Assembly: GCA_036702865.1 (NCBI GenBank)
Contig: DATNQD010000081.1
Coordinates: forward strand, 186,001-250,000
Source: Trichocoleus sp.
GTDB taxonomy: Bacteria; Cyanobacteriota; Cyanobacteriia; Elainellales; Elainellaceae
Direction: 5' to 3'
DNA: 64,000 nt
In this document: positions 1-7,530 of the stretch, piece by piece
How positions within the stretch are numbered: position 1 is the stretch's first letter
How the letters are laid out: each line of letters starts with the position of its first letter
Notes under the pieces: generated by a model
Databases searched by the model: none
Told to the model about the DNA's origin: nothing
What the model saw: only the letters and a program-made list of their open reading frames with translations
Position numbers and translations under genes: made by a program

Positions 1-2
1 CC

Positions 3-368
3 GAAGCTTTCAATAATACGCTCTATTCAAACGAGCCAGACTCCCTCAACAGATCAGGCTTCTTAAGTTCAGTCTCATCGTTTTTAGGTCTTCCGGGCTT
101 TCCTGAGAACCAAATCCGACGAGACGCTCGAGCTATTAATGCACTCTATGAGGATGTCCTTGAGCAGCAGGTTGCAAGTGATCCAACGATTCGTACCCCT
201 GACTTACCCAACCCGTTTGTCGGCTCTTATCTAACAACAGGGCTATCGATTTCTGAAGAACCTATCCCTCCGGCACCCCCATCTGTAATTTTGCAGCAGC
301 CTAACGTCGTTGCCCCTGTCCCCACTGCACCCACTGCGCCTGCAAGACCTGTTCCGGCTCTGTGGTAG
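3..368 (+). CDS. 3' end of an unidentified protein (partial)
   Basis: An open frame enters from the left edge and runs to a TAG at 366-368, giving about 121 residues of a C-terminus. It has a moderately polar segment (around SSVSSFLGLPGFPENQIRRD, then an Arg/Ala/Leu-rich helix) and a Pro/Ala/Val-rich tail (APPSVILQQPNVVAPVP, then further PT/AP repeats) ending ALW. Such proline-rich tails are common in exported or envelope-associated cyanobacterial proteins. The start and main domain lie outside the window, so no function is assigned. It converges with the copper ATPase gene, with only about 29 bases between the two stop codons. Confidence 0.6.
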   Translation, partial: EAFNNTLYSNEPDSLNRSGFLSSVSSFLGLPGFPENQIRRDARAINALYEDVLEQQVASDPTIRTPDLPNPFVGSYLTTGLSISEEPIPPAPPSVILQQPNVVAPVPTAPTAPARPVPALW

Positions 369-397
369 AAACGGAGACAAGCAGAATCCCTGACGGT

Positions 398-2857
398 TTA
401 ACTTGCTTGGGCTGAACCCTTAACCCCTGCTCCCCAGCCTCTCCTCAGCAACAGCGAATTTGTGACAACGCTGACTGAGCTAAATGCCATAAACGCTCCG
501 GCGGCAGCAGGACTGAGGGCAATTCCCATACTGGGGAGGAGGAATCCGGCAGCAACCGGAATACCAAAGGCATTGTAGATGAACGCCCAAAAGAGATTTT
601 GGCGGATTTTGTTGAAGGTAGCGCGGCTGAGGCGGATCGCTTCTACGACATCACCAAGCCGATCGCGCATCAAAACAATGCCTGCCGTTTCCATTGCCAC
701 ATCAGTTCCCGAATAAAGGGCAATGCCGACATCCGCTTGAGCCAGCGCAGGCGCATCATTAATGCCGTCACCAATCATCGCGACCTGCTTTCCTTGCTGC
801 TGGAGTTGGGCGATCGTGCTGGCTTTTTCGTCTGGACGGACATTTGCGAGAACGTTCTGTGCAGCTAAGCCGAGGGTCTGGGCGATCGATTGGGCAGCGG
901 CAGGCTGATCTCCAGTTAACAGCATCACCCGTAATCCCATTTGCTGGAGGCGATCGACGGTGGTTTTGGCATCAGAACGGAGCGTATCTTGAGCCGCAAT
1001 GAGTCCAGCGAGTTGCCCGTTTTGCCCTACATAAACGATTGATTTTCCTGCCGCTGCCAGGCTCTGTGCTTGGGTTTGAACTACTTCCTCGATCGCAATG
1101 CCAAATCGATCGAGCCAGCTTTGACTACCAACAACGACCTGCTGACCAGCAATTTGTGCTCTAGCGCCTAATCCTGATTCAGTGTAGAAATCCTTTGCTG
1201 CCAGGATCGGTAATTCCTGCTGTTGTGCTTGCTGTTGGATTGCTGTCGCTAAGGGATGTTGTGTACCACTCTCAACTGTTGCTGCAAGCTGAAGCAGTTC
1301 AGCGGATGAAAGGGCTGACAGGAAAGATAGACAGTCTGTGATGGTGGGATGCCCGATCGTCAGCGTTCCTGTTTTATCAAAGACGATCGTTTGCAGTTGA
1401 TGCACTTTCTCTAAGATATCGCCGCCACGAATTAGCAAACCCCGCTCTGCCCCAATTCCTGAACCCACCAGAATGGCAGTCGGCGTTGCCAAGCCCAGTG
1501 CACAAGGACAAGCAATCACCAGGACAGCAATTGCCAGCTTGAGGCTGAGGAGGAGAGGGGAGGGCTGCGGGAGAACAGATGAATGATTGTGCATCAGGGC
1601 ATGTTCTGCGCCGATCGCCCAGTGCCCCATGTGAGCCAGCTGATCTGCCCAGAGATTTGTCCCAATGAAGTACCAGAACAAGAAAGTGAGCGTGGCGATC
1701 GTCATGACGCCATAAGTAAAGTATCCAGCAACGGTGTCTGCGAGCCCTTGAATGGGAGCTTTGCGGGTTTGGGCAGTTTCGACGAGCTGAATGATCTGCG
1801 CTAGGGTCGTGTCTTTTCCAGTACGAGTCGCTTTAAGGGCAATCACTCCAGAGAGGTTCAGAGTTCCGGCAGCAACCAGATCACCGGGCTGTTTTTCAAC
1901 AGGAATGGCTTCTCCGGTTAACATTGCTTCGTTAATGGTGGTCTGTCCGGCAACCACTTCGCCATCCACCGGGATCTTCTCGCCGGGGAGGACTTGCAGC
2001 CATTCGCCTACTTTCACTTGGCTGGCAGGAATTTCTGCGGCTGTGGCAGGGTCAGGGGTAGGAGATTGAGGATTGATGGGAATTAGACGGGCGATCGTGG
2101 GTTGGAGGGCGATCAGTGATTGGAGTGCAGCAGCGGCTTTGCTTCTCGCTTGCTGTTCCAGGGTACGACCAAGCAGAATGAAGCCGACCAGCATCACAGG
2201 CTCATCGAAGAAGCATTCCCATCCCAGGTTTGGAAACAGGAGGGCGATCAGGCTGGCAGTATAGGCAGTCAGGGTTCCCAGCCCGACGAGCGTATTCATA
2301 TTGGGAGCATTGCGCCGCAGACCCCGCCAACCTTCTGTAATGATCGATCGCCCCGGAAACAAAAGAGCCAGCGTTGCTAAACCCCAGTGAAACCAGATGT
2401 TGCTCAGCCCCGGTAAGCTGACCCAGCCAAATTGATGCAAATGCCCAATTGCAGACAGGGCAACCAGGAGAATGGCGATCGTGGCACGACGAATTTGCTG
2501 GCGCGTTTCTTGCTGCTGTCGTTCTGCCGGACTTTGCCCTGGTTTGTTTTCTGAGGCATCATCGCTGTAGCGCAAGGAACTGGGAAAGCCTGCCTCGGTC
2601 AGTTTTGCGGTCAAGTTTTTCGGATCAACCTGACCCGATTCGCACTCAACCAGCGCCACCTCAGTCACTAAATTGACGATCGCCCCCATGACACCGGGCT
2701 GTTGCTTCAACTCGTTTTCAACGGCTCTGACACACCCGGCACACTTCATGCCACCCACATCCAGGGTGAAGGTTTCCAGGCTTGGCTCAGATAGCTCAGA
2801 TGTGATTGGGGGTTTCTCTGGGATAAGCTGCATAAACTTTGGCAATCGAAGGGACAC
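398..2857 (-). CDS. ctaA: copper-translocating P1B-type ATPase, CtaA-like
   Basis: An 819-residue heavy-metal P-type ATPase that moves Cu(I) across a membrane using ATP. Visible landmarks in order are an N-terminal HMA metal-binding domain with GMKCAGC at residues 36-42, the TGEA dephosphorylation loop at about 314, the intramembrane CPC at 450-452, the phosphorylation motif DKTGTLT at 494-500, the SGTQHP motif near 535 and GDGINDAP at 696-703. The HMA domain (MKCAGC, then NLVTEVALVE) resembles the CtaA importer more than PacS, whose motif is usually MRCAAC; that choice is from memory. A His-rich stretch (residues 410-427) sits in the extracytoplasmic loop before CPC. The frame opens at GTG 2857; an ATG at 2833 is an equally plausible start. 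No copper chaperone gene is adjacent. Confidence 0.9.
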   Translation of the reverse strand: MSLRLPKFMQLIPEKPPITSELSEPSLETFTLDVGGMKCAGCVRAVENELKQQPGVMGAIVNLVTEVALVECESGQVDPKNLTAKLTEAGFPSSLRYSDDASENKPGQSPAERQQQETRQQIRRATIAILLVALSAIGHLHQFGWVSLPGLSNIWFHWGLATLALLFPGRSIITEGWRGLRRNAPNMNTLVGLGTLTAYTASLIALLFPNLGWECFFDEPVMLVGFILLGRTLEQQARSKAAAALQSLIALQPTIARLIPINPQSPTPDPATAAEIPASQVKVGEWLQVLPGEKIPVDGEVVAGQTTINEAMLTGEAIPVEKQPGDLVAAGTLNLSGVIALKATRTGKDTTLAQIIQLVETAQTRKAPIQGLADTVAGYFTYGVMTIATLTFLFWYFIGTNLWADQLAHMGHWAIGAEHALMHNHSSVLPQPSPLLLSLKLAIAVLVIACPCALGLATPTAILVGSGIGAERGLLIRGGDILEKVHQLQTIVFDKTGTLTIGHPTITDCLSFLSALSSAELLQLAATVESGTQHPLATAIQQQAQQQELPILAAKDFYTESGLGARAQIAGQQVVVGSQSWLDRFGIAIEEVVQTQAQSLAAAGKSIVYVGQNGQLAGLIAAQDTLRSDAKTTVDRLQQMGLRVMLLTGDQPAAAQSIAQTLGLAAQNVLANVRPDEKASTIAQLQQQGKQVAMIGDGINDAPALAQADVGIALYSGTDVAMETAGIVLMRDRLGDVVEAIRLSRATFNKIRQNLFWAFIYNAFGIPVAAGFLLPSMGIALSPAAAGAFMAFSSVSVVTNSLLLRRGWGAGVKGSAQAS

Positions 2858-2876
2858 ATATTTCGCAGTGCCTTCT

Positions 2877-2898
2877 TAGAGGGTAGCGAAGTCCTCTA
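2877..2898. promoter_or_regulatory. inverted repeat upstream of ctaA
   Basis: A 6-bp perfect inverted repeat (TAGAGG, 10-base spacer, CCTCTA) lies 20-41 bases upstream of the ctaA GTG codon. It could be an operator or a leader hairpin, but it is short enough to occur by chance. Confidence 0.2.
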
Positions 2899-2944
2899 CC
2901 GTTGCCTAGCAGCGATCGAATGATTTTAAGTTTGGCTAGATGAT

Positions 2945-3154
2945 TTATGGCTTTGAATGATTGGAGCCTATGGTTGGAGATCGATCGCGCAGATACAAAT
3001 AACCGACATAGATTAGAGCCAGAATTTGGAGGGGAATGATGGCAACATAGCCACGAATAAACAGGCTGATATCCATTTGAGAGAGGGTCGCAAAATAACC
3101 ACCGCTGACAACAGCGAACAAAGCAGGAACAACCAGTTTTTTAGGCTTAAGCAT
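2945..3154 (-). CDS. small two-helix membrane protein
   Basis: A 69-residue protein with two predicted membrane helices: one around VVPALFAVVSGGYFATL and one around VAIIPLQILALIYVGYLYL. It then has a short polar tail (RDRSPTIGSNHSKP). It is the last gene of a minus-strand run TM2 protein, DUF2752 protein, this gene, starting 36 bases after the DUF2752 stop codon. An overlapping frame (3013-3210) reads less like a protein. I do not recognise a family; co-transcription with its neighbours suggests a shared membrane role, which is inference. Confidence 0.5.
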   Translation of the reverse strand: MLKPKKLVVPALFAVVSGGYFATLSQMDISLFIRGYVAIIPLQILALIYVGYLYLRDRSPTIGSNHSKP

Positions 3155-3190
3155 GAGGGATGATTCTTCGTGGATTTGAAGGGATTGTTC

Positions 3191-3667
3191 TCAAAATAAA
3201 AGCTGACCAAGTGGCGATCGAACCATTGCCGGATAAAGCTCGCCAGACTGCGCCAGAAAATAGAGCCGAATTGCGTAATATCCCAGGAAGAGCAAAAGGG
3301 TTGAGATCTGGAGGCGGCGGTTCTGAATGAGTTGGATATAAATGGTATGAATTCGTCGCTGCAATCGTAGCTCTAATGCTAAGTGTATTGCTGCAACCAC
3401 AAAAAACAGAAATACTAGCGGACTAAATAAATGATAGGCAACTGCTTGATGAAGATCACCGCGAGCAATTGCCATGAACGATCGAGTCATGCCGCAGGTG
3501 GGGCAGGGAATTCCGGTGAGATGGCGAATCGGACAGCCTAAAAAAGGGACTTGGTAGCCCTGGTTGTAGAGAAAAGCACCGACGATCGGTGTAGTGGTTG
3601 CCCCTAAAAATCCCCAACGAATTCGGCGAGCCGCTGCGGATAGCTGAACCTTAGATTGGAAAAACAC
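3191..3667 (-). CDS. DUF2752 family membrane protein
   Basis: A 158-residue integral membrane protein carrying the DUF2752 signature, PCPTCGMTRS at residues 54-63, followed by the helix-forming stretch with HLFSP. This family has a conserved CxxCGxxR motif near the first membrane helix and is widespread in bacteria with unknown function. Three hydrophobic segments are visible (about residues 20-40, 82-98 and 122-140). Translation appears to start at GTG 3667, 27 bases after the stop of the TM2 gene upstream, so the two are probably one transcript. DUF2752 and TM2 genes are often neighbours in bacterial genomes. The pair of cysteines could bind a metal or form a disulfide; that is inference. 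Confidence 0.75.
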   Translation of the reverse strand: MFFQSKVQLSAAARRIRWGFLGATTTPIVGAFLYNQGYQVPFLGCPIRHLTGIPCPTCGMTRSFMAIARGDLHQAVAYHLFSPLVFLFFVVAAIHLALELRLQRRIHTIYIQLIQNRRLQISTLLLFLGYYAIRLYFLAQSGELYPAMVRSPLGQLLF

Positions 3668-3694
3668 AGAAGCAGATTTGCCAATGAAGGCAGT

Positions 3695-3961
3695 TTAAAA
3701 CCAGCCCTTTTTGGTCGTAACGTACGTGCCAACAAACTCTTCGTCTGATTTGGAGAGATACATGATCCCTTCCACTAAACCAATAATGCCCATAATGGGG
3801 CTACCAATGCCGCAAGTTAGCAGTGTCACCAACAGCATAATAACGCCTTCCGTGGTGTAGCCCAAAATGAACTTGTGGACACCGAGGCAGCCTAATAGAA
3901 TACCGCAGATTCCGGCAGCTAATTTCTTTTCGGCTCCGGGAATGGTGCTAGGACTTGTCAT
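3695..3961 (-). CDS. TM2 domain-containing membrane protein
   Basis: An 88-residue protein with the TM2 pattern: a first helix (AAGICGILLGCLGVHKFILG), a short turn with YTTEGVI, and a second helix (MLLVTLLTCGIGSPIMGIIG), followed by VEGIMYLSKSDEEF. TM2 is a two-helix hairpin domain of unknown biochemical function found in all kingdoms. The ATG at 3961 is preceded by a good ribosome-binding site (CAGGAG about 10 bases upstream). It heads the small operon with the DUF2752 protein and the 69-residue membrane protein. Confidence 0.8.
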   Translation of the reverse strand: MTSPSTIPGAEKKLAAGICGILLGCLGVHKFILGYTTEGVIMLLVTLLTCGIGSPIMGIIGLVEGIMYLSKSDEEFVGTYVTTKKGWF

Positions 3962-4071
3962 AAGGAGAACTCCTGTAGGATTGGCGTGAATTGAACTAAT
4001 AGAATTTCATTGCTATCGTTCCCGAATGACTGGAGGCATACCCAGAACTTCAAAGTCTGTAATTTATTTAT

Positions 4072-4100
4072 AAAAATAAAATCTGCCCAGTTGAGCAGAT
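4072..4100 (-). terminator. rho-independent terminator after the YciC-like gene
   Basis: On the minus strand a 6-bp stem (ATCTGC/GCAGAT, 8-base loop, 4081-4100) is followed by TTTATTTTT. It lies 37 bases past the stop codon of the membrane protein gene at 4137-4856 and separates it from the TM2 operon. Confidence 0.6.
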
Positions 4101-4136
4101 CAAGATTGAAAAATGCAAAAAATCCAGAATTGCTGG

Positions 4137-4856
4137 TTACATCTCGCTGGAAAGATTTAAGCCAATGATGTTTTCATAGGCAGCAACGATCGCGCAATAG
4201 GTTAACGGTACAGTGACAAGCAATCCAAGACCACAAAGCAGCGCACCAGCAAAATTAATAACTAGCAACAGCAGCCCGAATCCGAAGAAGGCAAACCAGC
4301 GTTTTGTCACAATTTTTCGGCTCGCTTCCATTGCATCCCAGAAACCAAGCTTGCGTTCAACAATGAGGGGAACGGCGAGCATGTATGCTACTGCTAGATA
4401 AATTCCGGGAAGAATCAACAGCAATGTGCCAATGGCAACAAAAATTCCAATTAGCAAGTTAGCAAGAAATATCTGTAAGAAATAATTTCCTGAAAGCCCT
4501 CTAAAGAAATCACTAAACTGAGTCGCTTGTTGCTTAATTAGCTTGAAAGCAACGATCGTAAAACCAGCATAGAGTGGACCAGAAATAATTGAAAAAATTA
4601 AATTGCCGATCGCCCCTAACGTTGCTCGCAAGCTATCTGCTGCGTCAGTGTTAGTACCTATACCTGCATTAGAATTGGGCGGAGGGCTGATGCTTGCCAA
4701 AACCACAGCAATCAAAAAACAAATAAGTGTAAAGCCTACAAAACCACCCGCATTTCTCTTGAAAATTTCCCACCCTTTTCCGATATAACGACCTGCGTCT
4801 ACCGAATAGCCTTCTCGAATCAAATTATCAATACTTCTAGAAGAATCATTAAACAT
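4137..4856 (-). CDS. multi-helix membrane protein, YciC/DUF975-like
   Basis: A 239-residue protein that starts with a cytosolic segment (GYSVDAGRYIGKGWEIFKRN) and then has about five hydrophobic helices, ending in NIIGLNLSSEM. The amphipathic opening with W-x-I-F-K followed by membrane helices, and the central motif ILPGIYLAVAYMLAVPLIVE, match the general plan of YciC/DUF975-type bacterial integral membrane proteins, whose function is poorly known. It is followed by its own terminator and sits directly before the TM2/DUF2752 genes on the same strand, forming a cluster of unassigned membrane proteins. The family assignment is from pattern memory. Confidence 0.65.
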   Translation of the reverse strand: MFNDSSRSIDNLIREGYSVDAGRYIGKGWEIFKRNAGGFVGFTLICFLIAVVLASISPPPNSNAGIGTNTDAADSLRATLGAIGNLIFSIISGPLYAGFTIVAFKLIKQQATQFSDFFRGLSGNYFLQIFLANLLIGIFVAIGTLLLILPGIYLAVAYMLAVPLIVERKLGFWDAMEASRKIVTKRWFAFFGFGLLLLVINFAGALLCGLGLLVTVPLTYCAIVAAYENIIGLNLSSEM

Positions 4857-4993
4857 TGTCGAACTCCGTCTTCCTCAAGCTAAAGCGATCCAATTGATCG
4901 AGATCTTCCTAACTCACGGCAAAATTATACTCGTCACGCTTTCGATTTAGGGGAGAAATTACAATGGCTCAATAATTATTGGTCGATCGTTAC

Positions 4994-5021
4994 TTGGCTA
5001 ATTCGTCGCTGTTCTTAAAAT
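4994..5021 (+). promoter_or_regulatory. possible sigma70-type promoter for hisA
   Basis: TTGGCT (4994-4999) and TAAAAT (5016-5021) are separated by 16 bases and lie about 50 bases before the hisA start. The match to consensus is moderate, so this is only a candidate. Confidence 0.3.
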
Positions 5022-5073
5022 TAAGAGAACCTTTTCGGTAAAATCAGGTTTTGGCAAAAAAGCAGAACTGAGT

Positions 5074-5847
5074 ATGGAAGTAATCCCAGCGATCGACTTG
5101 CTAGAGGGTCGGTGTGTGCGGCTGTATCAGGGTGATTATGCCCAGTCGCAAGTATTTGATGAAAATCCGGTGGCTGTAGCGCGACAGTGGGCAGATCAGG
5201 GGGCGACTCGACTCCATTTAGTTGATCTGGATGGAGCAAAGGCAGGGCATCCGGTCAACCAGGCAGCGATCGAGGCAATTGTGCGAGCCGTTGAAATTCC
5301 GGTGCAGGTTGGGGGCGGATTGCGCGATCGGCAGAGTGCCGCAGACTTATTGGCTCTGGGTGTACAGCGGGTAATTTTGGGAACTGTTGCAGTCGAACAG
5401 CCTGATCTTGTGGCTCAGCTTTGTCAGGAATTTCCCGATCGCATTGTAGTCGGCATTGATGCGCGCAATGGCAAAGTCGCAACGCGTGGCTGGCTGGAAA
5501 CCTCGGAAGTTGAAGCAGTGACGCTGGCTCAACAAATGGCAGATCGAGGAGCCGCCGCCATTATCTACACCGACATTCACCGTGATGGCACATTACAAGG
5601 CGCAAACTTAGAGGCACTACGCGAACTGGCAACCGCGATTTCTGTTCCAGTGATTGCTTCTGGTGGAGTGAGTTCTGTGAGTGATTTAATGCAGCTTTTA
5701 AGGTTAGAAGCGATCGGCGTGACAGGAGCAATTGTCGGTCGTGCCCTCTACACTGGAGCCGTTTCTCTAAAGGAAGCGATTCGGGCTGTGGGACAGGGAC
5801 GCTGGCAAGATGTGCCGCCTGATTTTGGTTCTTCAACGATCGCTTAA
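5074..5847 (+). CDS. hisA: phosphoribosylformimino-AICAR-phosphate isomerase HisA
   Basis: A 257-residue TIM-barrel enzyme for the fourth step of histidine biosynthesis, converting ProFAR to PRFAR. The N-terminus [17 protein letters not shown] is the typical HisA opening with the catalytic Asp8. QVGGGLRD and [10 protein letters not shown] (second catalytic Asp), then VIASGGVSS and the phosphate-binding GAIVGRALY segment near the end are all in place. Length matches the family. It stands alone on the plus strand; other histidine genes are not adjacent, although hisZ lies about 13 kb away, consistent with dispersed his genes in cyanobacteria. Confidence 0.95.
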   Translation: MEVIPAIDLLEGRCVRLYQGDYAQSQVFDENPVAVARQWADQGATRLHLVDLDGAKAGHPVNQAAIEAIVRAVEIPVQVGGGLRDRQSAADLLALGVQRVILGTVAVEQPDLVAQLCQEFPDRIVVGIDARNGKVATRGWLETSEVEAVTLAQQMADRGAAAIIYTDIHRDGTLQGANLEALRELATAISVPVIASGGVSSVSDLMQLLRLEAIGVTGAIVGRALYTGAVSLKEAIRAVGQGRWQDVPPDFGSSTIA

Positions 5848-5975
5848 GCCGCCGATGAGAGGGTGGAGGTTCCAACTTCCCCCTGCTTGTCGCGTGATAG
5901 AGTCGCGTAACAGAAAAGTGCCATCCCCAATTCAGGAACAGCACAACTCGTGGAGCATCTCGGAACAACGATAAG

Positions 5976-6212
5976 TTAATGGGAAAGTTTCTTAGTAGCT
6001 GGTGATGACTTAACTGCCTTTGCAGTAGGTGTGGCAGGACGAACTGCTTCAATCGCAGAACTGCCGTCTAGAGCAGAGGACTTGAGATGAGAGCCAGGAA
6101 ATTTAGGAGTTTGGCTAACGCGCAGGAAGGCGATCGGGTAAGAGACAGCGAAGAGGAGCATTACGCCGATTAAACCTGCAACGTATTTGTGTAATGTAAT
6201 GGCTGAATTCAT
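5976..6212 (-). CDS. small membrane-anchored protein, third gene of an unassigned membrane cassette
   Basis: The longer open frame to 6311 includes an unlikely Cys/His-rich extension. The internal ATG at 6212 gives a 78-residue protein and is preceded by AGGAT about 8 bases upstream, so it is preferred. The product has one N-terminal membrane helix (VAGLIGVMLLFAVSYPIAFL) and a Ser/Ala/Thr/Pro/Lys-rich tail, so it is probably anchored with the tail on one face of the membrane. It starts 24 bases after the stop of the upstream gene at 6236-6706. No family is recognised. Confidence 0.6.
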   Translation of the reverse strand: MNSAITLHKYVAGLIGVMLLFAVSYPIAFLRVSQTPKFPGSHLKSSALDGSSAIEAVRPATPTAKAVKSSPATKKLSH

Positions 6213-6235
6213 TTTTTGACTATCCTGTAATCGCT

Positions 6236-6706
6236 TTACGTGAGTGGCAAATAGGGAAACAAAGGATGCCAGGTCATCACAGTGGCAGCAATAAACAAAA
6301 TGAATGACCAAAACAACAAAGTTTGTCCCTTAATCGATCGATTTTTCCAAAGTTGATGCAGAATGATCCAACTCACCAACCAACCCACTAAAAGCATCGT
6401 TTCTTTACCTGTATAGCTGCCAATATTGCCATACATAGGATCAGGATGTCGGCTACCTGGAATCCAGCTACCAATGTTCCAGATGATTGCTTCTCTTGTT
6501 TTCGAGGTATCTCCTAAATGATGGGTGATCATCATTGTCAGACAACCAATTCCACCACTGATTAAAGCCGCTGCGGCAGGGCCGGAAACCTCTGGTGAAT
6601 CATGCTTTCCCTTGGCAACGCTCTTGGGGAAATGACGTAATTTTCGCCAGAATGAACCATAGATAGGCTCTGTTGTGCGCGAGTTCGATAAGGTTGATTT
6701 ACTCAT
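6236..6706 (-). CDS. membrane protein, second gene of an unassigned membrane cassette
   Basis: A 156-residue protein with a basic N-terminus (residues 1-40) and about three membrane helices: residues 44-62 (AAALISGGIGCLTMMITHH), about 100-116 (around METMLLVGWLVSW-like residues) and 128-146. Conserved-looking features are a His-His pair (MITHHLGD) at the end of helix 1, a loop rich in Trp, Gly and Pro (WNIGSWIPGSRHPDP), and TWHPLFPY at the C-terminus. The histidines near membrane boundaries could ligate heme or metal, but this is inference. The gene lies 46 bases downstream of the 6752-7375 gene. I do not recognise the family. Confidence 0.65.
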   Translation of the reverse strand: MSKSTLSNSRTTEPIYGSFWRKLRHFPKSVAKGKHDSPEVSGPAAAALISGGIGCLTMMITHHLGDTSKTREAIIWNIGSWIPGSRHPDPMYGNIGSYTGKETMLLVGWLVSWIILHQLWKNRSIKGQTLLFWSFILFIAATVMTWHPLFPYLPLT

Positions 6707-6751
6707 AGTTTATTGATCACGAATAACTCATCGCTAATGGATTCGACTTCA

Positions 6752-7375
6752 CTAAAGCGCGTGAATTTTAGCAACTCCTAATCCGGTTACTAATCCGCCC
6801 ATTGCAAAGAACATCATTGCCATTGCAGCGATACAAGTTGCAGCCAAAACCGATCGATTTTGTTTCTCAAAAATACTGTCGCCATATTGCCAGAGAATCC
6901 AGGTGCAAGCGACGCCTAAAGGCAGCGTAAACAACACGCTAAATTCGTGATATTCCATCAAAACATATTGCGTAAGCGGCGTTACTTCCTTTAACCAGGC
7001 TCTCGCACCACCAAACTCTGCTCCGGCGCGATATCGCATATAAGCCCAATTGCCGGAAACGATCGCTAAAAACGAAAGCAGTGTAGACCAAAACATTAAC
7101 GTCCGCATCTGCGGCACAATTTTGCTAGATCCTCGCAAGAGCGGAAAGGCAAGATGTCCGGCATAAACAGCAACAACGGTTGCTAACAGTGATCCAAAAC
7201 CATGAATTGTGCCCATCCACCGCTGCCAAGGGCTAGGATGCAGCAAATTGAAAAAGGGCAGAAACAGAAACAGTCCAGCAGATAGGAAGCTCAGACCGTA
7301 AACGCAAACTTTGGCAAGATCCACCCGTCCCGGAAACGCGGAAGCGTCCGGGGCATCTGAAATCGTTGACTTCAT
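6752..7375 (-). CDS. multi-helix membrane protein, first gene of an unassigned membrane cassette
   Basis: The longest frame reaches 7483, but that start lies inside the asnS terminator hairpin. The ATG at 7375 gives a more natural 207-residue protein. Five hydrophobic helices are visible. Histidines occur at or near helix positions: IHGFGSLL, YAGHLAFPLL and MEYHEFSVLF, a spacing reminiscent of b-type heme membrane proteins such as cytochrome b561 or DUF2231-like families, without a clear match. With the two genes that follow at 46 and 24 bases it forms a compact three-gene operon ending near hisA. Function unknown. Confidence 0.65.
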   Translation of the reverse strand: MKSTISDAPDASAFPGRVDLAKVCVYGLSFLSAGLFLFLPFFNLLHPSPWQRWMGTIHGFGSLLATVVAVYAGHLAFPLLRGSSKIVPQMRTLMFWSTLLSFLAIVSGNWAYMRYRAGAEFGGARAWLKEVTPLTQYVLMEYHEFSVLFTLPLGVACTWILWQYGDSIFEKQNRSVLAATCIAAMAMMFFAMGGLVTGLGVAKIHAL

Positions 7376-7467
7376 CTTATTGAGACTTATTTGCAACAAG
7401 CTACATGAGTTATTGTTCGGCGGAATGATCCTCTTGTCAAGGGGTAATCCCAAATGATGTAAAAAGC

Positions 7468-7494
7468 AAAAAAGAGTAGGCATTTTGTCTACTC
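7468..7494 (-). terminator. rho-independent terminator after asnS
   Basis: On the minus strand GAGTAG (7494-7489), a 9-base loop and CTACTC (7479-7474) are followed by TTTTTTG. The hairpin lies about 37 bases past the asnS stop and separates asnS from the membrane cassette. Confidence 0.7.
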
Positions 7495-7530
7495 CGTTGT
7501 TGTAATCGATTATTTAGATATTCAGGGAGC

